NCBI GenBank assembly: GCA_951813045.1
Contig: CATOTF010000002.1
Coordinates: 2,108,001-2,172,000, forward strand
Direction: 5' to 3'
DNA from: an uncultured Rhizobiaceae bacterium
GTDB lineage: Bacteria > Pseudomonadota > Alphaproteobacteria > Rhizobiales > Rhizobiaceae
Length of the DNA stretch: 64,000 nt
Shown: positions 1-8,052 of the stretch, in pieces
Numbering within the stretch: position 1 is the first letter of the stretch
Layout: each line of letters opens with the position of its first letter
The notes under the pieces: generated by a model
Seen by the model: the letters and a program-made list of their open reading frames with translations, nothing else
What the model was told of the DNA's origin: nothing
Database searches by the model: none
Position numbers and translations under genes: made by a program

Positions 1-2
1 GA

Positions 3-1088
3 GATGTTTCGGTCTGTGGCCAGACAATGCAAGGGGTTGGAATTCAAGAATGCCTTGACGCGCTGGTTCCCCATTGGAAACTTGCGCAAGACAGAGCAAA
101 AGAATTCAACGAGAAGTCAGGAACAGTAAGGCGCGGGGTCGGTGTGGCGTCTTGCTGGTACGGTTGTGGGAATACTGCCCTACCCAATCCGTCAACCATT
201 CGCTTGGGCATCACCACCGACGGGCACCTGAGGTTGCATCAGGGAGCTACAGATATCGGTCAAGGTTCGAATACCATTATAACTCAGATATGCGCGGACG
301 CGCTTGGCCTACCAATTGATAAATTTGAGCTGATTAGCCCAGATACCGCTCTTACTCCTGATTGCGGGAAAACATCAGCGTCCCGCCAAACGGTCGTTAC
401 GGGAAATGCCGCACAACTTGCCGGGCGTGGACTGCGCCACCGAATACTACGAACGAGCAATATGGGCCAAACTGCTGAAATTAAGCTCGAAGAAAACATG
501 CTGATTATTTCAGAAAATGGTATTACGCAGACCATCCACTTAGACGAGTTAGAGACCGACAAGCTTGGCTACGCTCTCTCATGCGAAGAGACATATGATC
601 CACCCACAGAACCGCTCGATGAAAACGGACAAGGCAAGCCCTACGCTGTCTATGGATATGGCGCCCAAATTGCTGAGGTTGAAGTTGATATGAAACTTGG
701 CACCGTAAAAGTCTGCAACATCGTCGCGGCCCATGACCTCGGCAAAGTAATCAACCCTCTGCTCGCAGAAGGCCAAATCGAAGGCGGCATTGCCCAGGGA
801 CTCGGTATGGCATTGATGGAAGAATATGTTCCCGGCCGAACAGAAAATCTGCACGATTATCTCATTCCCACTATTGGCGATATGCCGCCTGTCCAATCTA
901 TCCTTGTCGAAAAACCCGATCCGGAAGGGCCGATGGGCGCAAAGGGATTGGGTGAGCATGTCCTCATTCCAACAGCTCCCGCGATTCTCAATGCTATTCG
1001 TGATGCCAGTGGAGCGAAAATAACAAAGCTCCCTGCCCTTCCGCACCGCGTATTAGCGGCAATCAAGCAAGCAGAGGCGCAATCGTGA
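3..1088 (+). CDS. Xanthine dehydrogenase-family molybdopterin-binding subunit, C-terminal part
   Basis: The reading frame is open to the left edge, so the gene starts outside the window and about 362 C-terminal residues are seen. Such large subunits hold the molybdenum cofactor and hydroxylate an aromatic or N-heteroaromatic carbon with water as oxygen source. Visible family features are the cofactor segment HQGATDIGQGSNT, the segment GGIAQGLGMALMEEY, and GAKGLGEH near the end, whose Glu matches the catalytic base of xanthine dehydrogenase (GxGE). The stop overlaps the next start as GTGA, so the two genes are probably coupled. The substrate cannot be read from this part; xanthine, nicotinate or pterin types are all possible. 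Confidence 0.9.
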   Translation, partial: DVSVCGQTMQGVGIQECLDALVPHWKLAQDRAKEFNEKSGTVRRGVGVASCWYGCGNTALPNPSTIRLGITTDGHLRLHQGATDIGQGSNTIITQICADALGLPIDKFELISPDTALTPDCGKTSASRQTVVTGNAAQLAGRGLRHRILRTSNMGQTAEIKLEENMLIISENGITQTIHLDELETDKLGYALSCEETYDPPTEPLDENGQGKPYAVYGYGAQIAEVEVDMKLGTVKVCNIVAAHDLGKVINPLLAEGQIEGGIAQGLGMALMEEYVPGRTENLHDYLIPTIGDMPPVQSILVEKPDPEGPMGAKGLGEHVLIPTAPAILNAIRDASGAKITKLPALPHRVLAAIKQAEAQS

Positions 1089-2551
1089 CTCAACAAGCCG
1101 AGAAAGTCCGCTGCGATGCATGTCCGGTCATGTGTTACGTTGCCGACGGCAGAACTGGCGCTTGTGACCGCTATGCAAATCACAATGGCAAGATCATTCG
1201 TTGCGATCCGCTGACAATACTGAATAGTCGTCTTGCTACCGGAGGAGAAATTACCCCATTCCTGAAATCAGAATGGGATGGTAGTCTCGTGCGTGATGAT
1301 GAGGTTTTTGTCACCGCGAATGGCGCGGGCACAACATATCCTGACTACAAGCCCGCCCCTTTCATCGTCAGTCGGCAGGTTGATGGTGTTGACTTTGTAA
1401 CGGTCGTTACAGAGGCGATTTTCTCCTATTGCGGCGTAAAAGTTAAGATCGATACAGATCGACATCTGGGCCATGAAGGTGCTGTAGTGAGGGTGGGTGG
1501 CGAAGCAATCGGTCATGTTACCACCAGCGAATACGGCTCGCAGATGTTATCATTAGGCGGAGTAGATCATCTTACCGGCGGGTCAAAGGCGGAAGGCCGG
1601 ATAACCTGCGATTCACTCATGAAACTGTGTAACAAGGAACCGGTAGAGCTATCGATAGATGAAGGCTCCACAGTCGTTGTACAAGCCGGTCAAGCGCCAA
1701 TTGTTGACGGTCATGGAGAAGAACGAATGAGAGTCGGATGTGGATCCGCGACGATCGGAATGTTTGCCTCACAGTGGCTTGGTCTGGTTGACGAGGTTGT
1801 CGTGGTTGACGACCACATTACCGGTGTGGTTTCAGAACATCAGGCTGGTAAGGTATTGGACTGGCCCGACACCGGCGTTAAGATCCAGGGGCGTCGATCA
1901 ACCCCCGGTCGCTACTTTCAGGTTTCAGAACCGGGGCTCGGCTGGGGTGGGACAAAAGTTGATGACCCTCTTTCAATATTAGGGCCGTGGAACGCGAAAA
2001 AAGGTGCAAAACCTGGCCTTACTTTGCTCATGGTTTCGACGACCGGCGAGCAATACGCGTATTACGAACTAGACGACGATCTTATTCCTCAAAAGGGTGA
2101 GCTGCCAGACAGGCTCCGCCCCTCCGTAGAACTCATAGCTGAAAATTGTGAACCGGCATTGTGCACAGTTCTGTTTATGGGCGGTGCGGGTGGGTCATTG
2201 CGGTCAGGTGTCACCTCAAATCCAGTCAGACTCACGCGGTCTGTACAAGCCCTTAAAACAAATGTGACGTGCGGTGGGGCGCCACTCTACGTGTGGCCGG
2301 GTGGTGGAATAACCGTCATGGTTGACGTTACCCGGATGCCGGATAATTCCTTTGGTTATGTACCCACCCCTGCTCTGGTTGCCCCGTTGGAATTCACCGT
2401 TGCCAAAGAGGACTATAAGACACTGGGAGGTCACGACGCCGCAATCCGTACCATTGACGATATACTGGACTCCGGTGGTGAGTATGGAGACGACGTACGC
2501 GCAATTTCACCACCTGAAGGTAGTAATATGAAATCTCTTGAAGGTTCGTAG
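1085..2551 (+). CDS. 6-hydroxynicotinate reductase-like iron-sulfur protein
   Basis: This 488-residue protein starts with GTG overlapping the upstream stop. Near the N-terminus it has RCDACPVMCYVADGRTGACD, a CxxCxxxC motif plus a fourth Cys suited to a [4Fe-4S] cluster. The remainder is Gly-rich and includes a cluster-like GGAGGSLRSGV segment. It resembles proteins annotated as 6-hydroxynicotinate reductase, known from anaerobic nicotinate fermentation, where the enzyme reduces a hydroxylated pyridine ring with ferredoxin. That assignment is from remembered family resemblance. The place between a molybdenum hydroxylase and a UPF0280 gene agrees with a reductive step on a hydroxylated N-heterocycle, but the substrate here is inferred only. 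Confidence 0.65.
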   Translation: MTQQAEKVRCDACPVMCYVADGRTGACDRYANHNGKIIRCDPLTILNSRLATGGEITPFLKSEWDGSLVRDDEVFVTANGAGTTYPDYKPAPFIVSRQVDGVDFVTVVTEAIFSYCGVKVKIDTDRHLGHEGAVVRVGGEAIGHVTTSEYGSQMLSLGGVDHLTGGSKAEGRITCDSLMKLCNKEPVELSIDEGSTVVVQAGQAPIVDGHGEERMRVGCGSATIGMFASQWLGLVDEVVVVDDHITGVVSEHQAGKVLDWPDTGVKIQGRRSTPGRYFQVSEPGLGWGGTKVDDPLSILGPWNAKKGAKPGLTLLMVSTTGEQYAYYELDDDLIPQKGELPDRLRPSVELIAENCEPALCTVLFMGGAGGSLRSGVTSNPVRLTRSVQALKTNVTCGGAPLYVWPGGGITVMVDVTRMPDNSFGYVPTPALVAPLEFTVAKEDYKTLGGHDAAIRTIDDILDSGGEYGDDVRAISPPEGSNMKSLEGS

Positions 2552-3421
2552 ATGGACGGCGCGCAAGCAACACTCTTGGCCGACGGACGGCGGATACACC
2601 TGCATCATGGTCCCATTGACCTTATTATCGAGGCGTTTGGACCCGGTCGTAATCACGCCTATACGGTTGCAACCCGCAGATTTCAAACTGTGCTGGAAGA
2701 ACTCGTAACTGAGCTTCCACTTCTTCGGAACTCTGTGTGCCACGGCACAAGGTTTTCAGGTACAATTGCCAAAAGGATGCAACGGGCAGTAGAACCGTAT
2801 TTTGCTAATTTCGTAACACCGATGGCGGCGGTAGCTGGCGCGGTTGCGGATGAAATACTTCACCACATCAAACAGGTTCCAGATTTAGATAAAGCCTATG
2901 TCAATAATGGCGGTGATGTCGCGTTTTACTTAACCGAAGGTCAAACCATCAAAGCAGCCATGCCGGCATTGCCTCAGGGAATCATATCGCTCGGTAATTC
3001 CACGTTATGTCGAGGAGTGGCAACATCTGGATGGAGCGGACGTAGCTATTCACTTGGGATTGCAGATTCTGTTAGCGTGGTTGCAACAAATGCAGCTGCT
3101 GCGGATGCTGCAGCAACCATGATTGCCAATGCGGTAAATATCCCAGGCCATCCCAACATAAAGCGCACACCAGCAGATGAACTGTCACCTGATAGTGATC
3201 TGGGTGACATGGAGGTAACAACATACGTCGGCGATTTATCAATTGAAGAAATAGAAATTGCACTTGAAGACGGCGCTAAAACCGCTCAATCCTATGTGGA
3301 TGGTAATCTGATTGGTGGTGCAGTTTTACAACTCAAACATCTGAACCGACAGGTGGGCGCGTCAGCAATCCAAGCATCTATGACCAATTCAATTTCAAAA
3401 CGGGAACTTATCCATGCCTGA
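2552..3421 (+). CDS. UPF0280 family protein (ApbE-related)
   Basis: The start codon follows the previous stop directly. The 289-residue product has YVNNGGDVAFYL and LCRGVATSGWSGRSYSLG, which recall the NxGGD and ATSG elements of ApbE-type FMN transferases, then an Ala-rich helix (AAAADAAATMIANAV). UPF0280 proteins are regarded as ApbE relatives of unproven activity. No signal peptide is visible, so it should act in the cytoplasm, unlike lipoprotein ApbE. The tight linkage with the Fe-S reductase-like gene suggests it modifies or assembles that enzyme, which is inference. The last 8 bp overlap the next gene. Confidence 0.75.
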   Translation: MDGAQATLLADGRRIHLHHGPIDLIIEAFGPGRNHAYTVATRRFQTVLEELVTELPLLRNSVCHGTRFSGTIAKRMQRAVEPYFANFVTPMAAVAGAVADEILHHIKQVPDLDKAYVNNGGDVAFYLTEGQTIKAAMPALPQGIISLGNSTLCRGVATSGWSGRSYSLGIADSVSVVATNAAAADAAATMIANAVNIPGHPNIKRTPADELSPDSDLGDMEVTTYVGDLSIEEIEIALEDGAKTAQSYVDGNLIGGAVLQLKHLNRQVGASAIQASMTNSISKRELIHA

Positions 3422-3995
3422 ATATACGTTGCGCAAGACTATGATTTTCAATGAAGAAATACACCATGAAAACGGGCCTGCAAGTTCCAATCCGCGCCAA
3501 CGCGCTGCAATCATCGCAATCGTCAAAAACCCTTTCGCGGGTAATTATACCGCCAACCTTCAAAGCGCGATGGACGATCTAAAACCACTTGGCTTAATGA
3601 TGACTGATAAGCTGATCGACGCAATGGGCGGACTTGGGAGGATAGACGGGTATGGAAAAGCGGCGATTGCCGGTGAAAATGGAGAGCTGGAACACACTGC
3701 CCTTTGGCATGTACCGGGTGGATATTCCATGCGTGAACGCTTGGGTGAAGCAAAAGCTATTGTCCCTTCCACCATGAAGGTTGGCGGCACCGGCTGCCGT
3801 ATCGATATACCGCTTGGCCACATAAACGCAGCTTATGTACGCAGCCATTTTGATGCTATGGAAGTTGGCGTACCGGATGGTCCTCGTGCAAATGAGCTGT
3901 TGTTCGCATTAGCCATGACAAAGGGCCCGCGTATACACAACCGCATGGGTGGCCTGACGATGGAAGAGGTCGAGGGAGTTGACGGGTTGCGATAG
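3414..3995 (+). CDS. Amino acid synthesis family protein (DUF1185)
   Basis: This 193-residue protein starts 8 bp inside the preceding gene, so it is translationally coupled. It has the family pattern of DUF1185: an N-terminal RKTMIFNEEIHHENG stretch, AIVKNPFAGNY, and a conserved GYGKAAIAGENGELEH segment followed by PGGYSMRERLGEAKAIVPS. The name 'amino acid synthesis' is historical and no reaction is established that I know of. Members recur in catabolic clusters with molybdenum hydroxylases and ABC importers. A role in the same heterocycle pathway is inferred from the operon alone. Confidence 0.8.
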   Translation: MPEYTLRKTMIFNEEIHHENGPASSNPRQRAAIIAIVKNPFAGNYTANLQSAMDDLKPLGLMMTDKLIDAMGGLGRIDGYGKAAIAGENGELEHTALWHVPGGYSMRERLGEAKAIVPSTMKVGGTGCRIDIPLGHINAAYVRSHFDAMEVGVPDGPRANELLFALAMTKGPRIHNRMGGLTMEEVEGVDGLR

Positions 3996-4009
3996 TCATC
4001 AGCGCGCAA

Positions 4010-4291
4010 ATGCAGGAGACAACTACAGTTCAGCTTACAGTCCTTGGGGACTTTCGCAGCGGTGAATATACCGACTGGGTTAGACACCGCGCAAACATTC
4101 TGGATTTAACCGGTTGGATCAACACGCGTGACAACAATTTTGTGGAGATCGAAATATGCGGCAACCCGATTCTCGTTGAAGCTTTTGAATTAGCCTGCAG
4201 CATTGGCCCCTATAGTGTTACAGTGAGAGATATTCAGGTGAGAACAGTATCGAATGGTCCATATTCATGCAGCGCCTTTGAAGTTCGATGA
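4010..4291 (+). CDS. Acylphosphatase-like protein lacking catalytic residues
   Basis: The 93-residue product aligns by eye with acylphosphatases: TVQLTVLGDFRSG at the start, WVRHRANILDLTGWI in the middle, then EIEICGN and a GPYSVTVRDIQV strand. In the family the phosphate loop reads GxVQGVGFR and ends in the catalytic Arg; here it is GDFRSGEYTDW and the Arg position is Thr. The catalytic Asn after GW is also replaced (GWINT). The fold is therefore probably kept but hydrolysis of acyl phosphates is unlikely. It lies 14 bp after the DUF1185 gene and probably belongs to the same transcript. No strong ribosome-binding site is seen. Confidence 0.6.
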   Translation: MQETTTVQLTVLGDFRSGEYTDWVRHRANILDLTGWINTRDNNFVEIEICGNPILVEAFELACSIGPYSVTVRDIQVRTVSNGPYSCSAFEVR

Positions 4292-4439
4292 GGCTATCTT
4301 CGCAATGGAATAATTGGACCTTGATAACCTCAATAAATATTTCTCACCTGAAATGTATGCAAGCGACAAACGGTCTGCTTAGATTAAAAAGTAGAAATTT
4401 TAAATCGGGAAGAGCTGGCAATCGCGAGCTCAGTTTTTG

Positions 4440-5126
4440 ATGGTCACAGAGCCGGTCGGACTTTCAAATAATCTACCCATCAAAAGGGTCATGCCTGCGC
4501 GTGTCGGTGACACGGATATCGCAGTCTGGCGGAGCGCATCGGGTGTCGTTTCAGCTTGGTTAAATCGATGCCCGCACAGAGGAATGCGTCTTTCACATGG
4601 GTTTGTGCGCGGTGAATCATTGGCTTGTCTTTATCATGGTTGGCAATATGGCTGTGACAACAAATGCAAATATATTCCAGCCCACCCGGCGTTGGAACCG
4701 CCAACGACTATTCAAACAATGGCATACACAGTCGTCGAAAAACATGGCGTGTTATGGGTATCGTTAGACGGAACCCCAGAAATCCCGGCGCTGTTTGAAA
4801 AGCTTCAACCCGTGAGAAGCATTTCTTTCAATTGTTCAAATGAGGATGTTTTAAGCGCGTTGGCTGAAACAACTTTAACATGTGATGACGGTCAGGTCCT
4901 GTCGGCTTCGGATATGCAAAGCCAAAACATATTAATTTTGGACAATCCACAGAACAAACCAAAGCTCGCAGTCCTGTTTCAGAAATCATCAGCAGCAAAC
5001 GTGACTGCTCACCTATTGGCTGACAACAGTTGGTCAATTGATGGATTAATACGAATTTCCCGATGGTGTGAACTCGTTCGGCGACGTGCCGAAATAAAAA
5101 TCCCTGATAATCGAAGGAATTTATAA
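4440..5126 (+). CDS. Stand-alone Rieske [2Fe-2S] protein, cluster subunit of a split oxygenase
   Basis: This protein of about 228 residues carries the Rieske motif in CPHRGMRLSHGF and CLYHGWQYG (CxH and CxxH ligands), followed by IPAHPALEPP and VVEKHGVLWVSL, the order found in the N-terminal domain of oxygenase alpha subunits. The mononuclear-iron domain is missing; the last 100 residues match nothing I recognise. The start could be TTG at 4437 or ATG at 4440; ATG was chosen. The stop codon shares one base with the start of the next gene, which encodes the missing catalytic domain. It probably delivers electrons to that partner. No dedicated reductase gene is seen in the window. Confidence 0.8.
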   Translation: MVTEPVGLSNNLPIKRVMPARVGDTDIAVWRSASGVVSAWLNRCPHRGMRLSHGFVRGESLACLYHGWQYGCDNKCKYIPAHPALEPPTTIQTMAYTVVEKHGVLWVSLDGTPEIPALFEKLQPVRSISFNCSNEDVLSALAETTLTCDDGQVLSASDMQSQNILILDNPQNKPKLAVLFQKSSAANVTAHLLADNSWSIDGLIRISRWCELVRRRAEIKIPDNRRNL

Positions 5127-5974
5127 TGGCAGGGTTGGAGCGCGCAAAAGAAGACTGGTATCCAATTGCGATTGCCGGAAGCACGGTCGACGGGGAACAA
5201 TTGGACACCAGTCTACTTGGTATAAATATCACGCTTCATGGCGATAAAGATCGTGAAATTTCTGTCACTGCTGATGGCAATAATCTGCCGGTTCAAACGC
5301 GGTATGATCATGTGTGGACGACATTTAGCGAGAACCCACGCCCTCTATTCGATATTCCTGAAGCAGATGAAGCCGGAAGGGTTTTGGTTCCATGTGGCGT
5401 GGTGCGGGTTAAGTGCTCACCATTACGCGCGGTGGAAAACTTCCTCGACATAGCGCATTTTCCCTTCGTGCACACTGATGTGCTTGGGGCCGAGCCTCAC
5501 ACGGAAGTCGAGCCCTATGATGTGAAAATCGACGAGACCATAGACGAAGTTATTGCCACGAAAGTGAAGTTCTTTCAGCCCCAAGCCGCAAAATCAGCGG
5601 GTGATGGTATTGTGACAGATTATGTCTATCGGGTGGCTGCCCCCATGGTTTCGATATTGTACAAAACATGCCCCCCGAAACCTGGTTCCCAAGACGTGAT
5701 AACACTGTTCGTCCAGCCCTTGGATGAGGAAACCTGCAACGTTTGGCCTTGGATGGCGCTCTACGATTATGAAAACTCCATGGCCGACATGATCAGTTTT
5801 CAGCAAATGATATTTGTCCAGGACCGCTCTATTCTTGAAAATCAATTACCGCGCAAATTACCTCTCGACCCGAAGATGGAGATACCAACCCGCGCTGACA
5901 TGACATCAATTGCCTACCGCCGTTGGTTGAAACGCGGTGGCGCAATTTATGGTGCTCTCACGGAGGCCGTATGA
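5126..5974 (+). CDS. Rieske-oxygenase catalytic domain protein without Rieske cluster
   Basis: The 282-residue product opens like a vanillate-demethylase-type alpha subunit (DWYPIAIAGS, then LLGINITL), but the roughly 45 residues that should hold CPHRG and CxYHGW are absent. It resumes with a pre-catalytic stretch and the mononuclear-iron motif ENFLDIAHFPFVH (ligands by family: two His and a later Asp; MIFVQDRSILE is a candidate for the last). The cluster is supplied by the gene just upstream, overlapping by one base. Function is predicted as hydroxylation or demethylation of a small, possibly N-heterocyclic substrate; Rieske oxygenases acting on purines (HpxD type) are known. The stop overlaps the next start as ATGA. 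Confidence 0.8.
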   Translation: MAGLERAKEDWYPIAIAGSTVDGEQLDTSLLGINITLHGDKDREISVTADGNNLPVQTRYDHVWTTFSENPRPLFDIPEADEAGRVLVPCGVVRVKCSPLRAVENFLDIAHFPFVHTDVLGAEPHTEVEPYDVKIDETIDEVIATKVKFFQPQAAKSAGDGIVTDYVYRVAAPMVSILYKTCPPKPGSQDVITLFVQPLDEETCNVWPWMALYDYENSMADMISFQQMIFVQDRSILENQLPRKLPLDPKMEIPTRADMTSIAYRRWLKRGGAIYGALTEAV

Positions 5975-6624
5975 GTTTCAAGCTTTATAATTATGTTTTA
6001 TCTGGAAATTGCTACAAAGTCAGACTTTTTGCGGGTGTGCTTGGTATCAATTACGATTCAATTGCAGTCGATTTTCATCCAGGACAAGAGCATAAATCTG
6101 ACGATCTCATGCAGTTAAACCCAGCTGGCACACTACCCATCATGATCGCAGATGATTTGGTGCTGACGGAAACATCTGCAATGCTAATTTGGATGGCGTC
6201 AAAATTTGATTCCGACAACACCTGGTGGCCAGCCACCGACGCCGCTAAAACAGCTGCCATTGTGCAGTGGCTAGGCTTTTCTTCTGATCTAACATCTACA
6301 ATCGGTGAAGCACGGTTACACACAATGCTTAATCGTGATGTTAAAATAGAAAAAGCATTAGCTGATGGAATTGTGGCCTTACGCCGGATAGAAGCTCAAC
6401 TGACAGAACAGGGATTGAGAGGCGGCGCATGGTTAGTTGGTGAAAGCCCAACAATTGCAGACATTGCCTGTTTCCCATATGTCGCGCTGGCACCGGATGC
6501 CGGTCTCGAACATGATGATTATCCTGCCATTAGAAATTGGCTTTACGCGATCAGAAGCCTATCCGGATTCGTGACAATGCCCGGAATTCACGAAGTCCAC
6601 GAACTACGAAATGAAGGCGACTAA
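5971..6624 (+). CDS. Glutathione S-transferase family protein
   Basis: I chose the ATG at 5971, which overlaps the preceding stop as ATGA, giving 217 residues, the usual size. The N-terminal thioredoxin-like domain shows FKLYNYVLSGNCYKVRLF with a Ser/Cys pair at the usual active site, and the glutathione-binding NPAGTLPIMIADDLVLTETS with its cis-Pro and the Glu-Thr/Ser pair. The C-terminal helical domain has ESPTIADIACFPYV, the conserved N-capping box. In a catabolic operon such enzymes often isomerise, dehalogenate or detoxify intermediates. The particular reaction cannot be told here. Confidence 0.85.
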   Translation: MSFKLYNYVLSGNCYKVRLFAGVLGINYDSIAVDFHPGQEHKSDDLMQLNPAGTLPIMIADDLVLTETSAMLIWMASKFDSDNTWWPATDAAKTAAIVQWLGFSSDLTSTIGEARLHTMLNRDVKIEKALADGIVALRRIEAQLTEQGLRGGAWLVGESPTIADIACFPYVALAPDAGLEHDDYPAIRNWLYAIRSLSGFVTMPGIHEVHELRNEGD

Positions 6625-6626
6625 AT

Positions 6627-8024
6627 TTGATTGAGAAGAAAAAACACACGTTGTTTAAGGCATGCGACGCGATTGTGACCTGCGATGATCAAGGCACAAT
6701 CCACCGCAATTGCGACTTGTTGGTTTCCGGCAATCGCATCGAAAAAGTTGCCAAACTCATCACAGAACAAGACATTCCTTCCGACACTGAAATCATCGAC
6801 GCAACTGGGCATTTCATTTATCCGGGATTGATCAATACCCATCATCATTTCTTCCAGTGTTTTGTTCGTAACAACGCCGATTTGGATTGGACAAAACTGA
6901 CTGTAATCGAATGGCTTGATCGCATTTACCCCATATTCTCACGATTAGACGAAGAGTGTTTTTACCACTCCTCGCTGGTTGCGATGGGAGAGCTCATAAA
7001 ACACGGATGTACCACGGCATTTGATCATCAATATAATTTTCCCCGTCATGCAGGAAAAAATATCGTGGATCGCCAGTTTCAGGCGGCCACGAAGCTTGGA
7101 ATGCGTTTTCATGCGGGCCGGGGTGGGAATACACTACCAAAATCGGAAGGAAGCACCATTCCCGATGAAATGCGGGAAGGCACCGACGAATTCATAAATG
7201 ATTGCGCCCGTCTAATTGAAACATACCATGACGCAAACCCGTTGAGCATGCGCCAGGTCGCGATCGCGCCCTGCCAACCGGTCAACTCCTACAAAGAGAC
7301 ATTTATTGAATCGATAGCACTGGCGCGCGATAAAGGTGTCCTGCTCCATTCCCATGTTGGTGAAGGCGAAAGCGAAGTCATAAAACAGCGTACCGGAACG
7401 CGTACCGTCGATTGGTGCGAAGATATTGGATTTGTTGGTGAAGATGTCTGGCTCGCACACTGTTGGGAATTGACATCAGACGAGATAGGCAAACTTGCCA
7501 AAACCCGCACCGGCGTGTCCCACTGTCCAGAGCCTGTTTATCTGGTAGGTGCGGAGGTTACCCCCATCCCCGAGATGGAAGCGCAAGGGGTGAGGCTCAG
7601 TCTTGGAGCGGATGGAGCAGCTTCCAATGACAATTCAAATCTCATGCAATGCATTCACAGCGCCTACATGCTGCAATCCCTTGTTGCATCGTCCAGAAAC
7701 CACCCAGTTCCCGATCCCAAACGTTTCTTACAATATGCAACACGAGGCGGAGCCGATATTTTAAGACGCCCTGATCTGGGCCAGTTGAAACAAGGCCTTG
7801 CCGCTGACCTGTTTATGATTGACACCAGAAAAATCGAATTTGTCGGGACCTTACATGATCCAGAAAGCCTGATTGCTAAAGTAGGCATCGCTGGAAACGT
7901 TGACCTGACCATGATTAACGGACAGGTTGTCTGGAGGGACGGGGAATTCCCGGGGATAGATGAACAAGAACTGGTGGCGCAAGCACAATCTCACGTCAAT
8001 CGGGTTGTTTATAATGTAGGCTGA
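6627..8024 (+). CDS. COG0402 amidohydrolase, 8-oxoguanine/isoxanthopterin deaminase-like
   Basis: The 465-residue enzyme starts with TTG two bases after the GST stop. Metal and catalytic residues of the subgroup-III amidohydrolases are visible: NTHHHFFQCF (HxH), LLHSHVGEGESE, LAHCWEL and LGADGAASNDNSNL (Asp). The HHHFFQ and DGAASNDNSNL forms match members annotated as 8-oxoguanine deaminase, isoxanthopterin deaminase or hydroxyatrazine hydrolase. It should hydrolyse an amino group from a purine- or pterin-like ring in the cytoplasm. Placement just before a BMP-type ABC importer is common for the 8-oxoguanine deaminase branch. Which ring is used cannot be decided from sequence alone. Confidence 0.75.
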   Translation: MIEKKKHTLFKACDAIVTCDDQGTIHRNCDLLVSGNRIEKVAKLITEQDIPSDTEIIDATGHFIYPGLINTHHHFFQCFVRNNADLDWTKLTVIEWLDRIYPIFSRLDEECFYHSSLVAMGELIKHGCTTAFDHQYNFPRHAGKNIVDRQFQAATKLGMRFHAGRGGNTLPKSEGSTIPDEMREGTDEFINDCARLIETYHDANPLSMRQVAIAPCQPVNSYKETFIESIALARDKGVLLHSHVGEGESEVIKQRTGTRTVDWCEDIGFVGEDVWLAHCWELTSDEIGKLAKTRTGVSHCPEPVYLVGAEVTPIPEMEAQGVRLSLGADGAASNDNSNLMQCIHSAYMLQSLVASSRNHPVPDPKRFLQYATRGGADILRRPDLGQLKQGLAADLFMIDTRKIEFVGTLHDPESLIAKVGIAGNVDLTMINGQVVWRDGEFPGIDEQELVAQAQSHVNRVVYNVG

Positions 8025-8052
8025 AGTTTCATAACGGGAGGAATATCTATCA

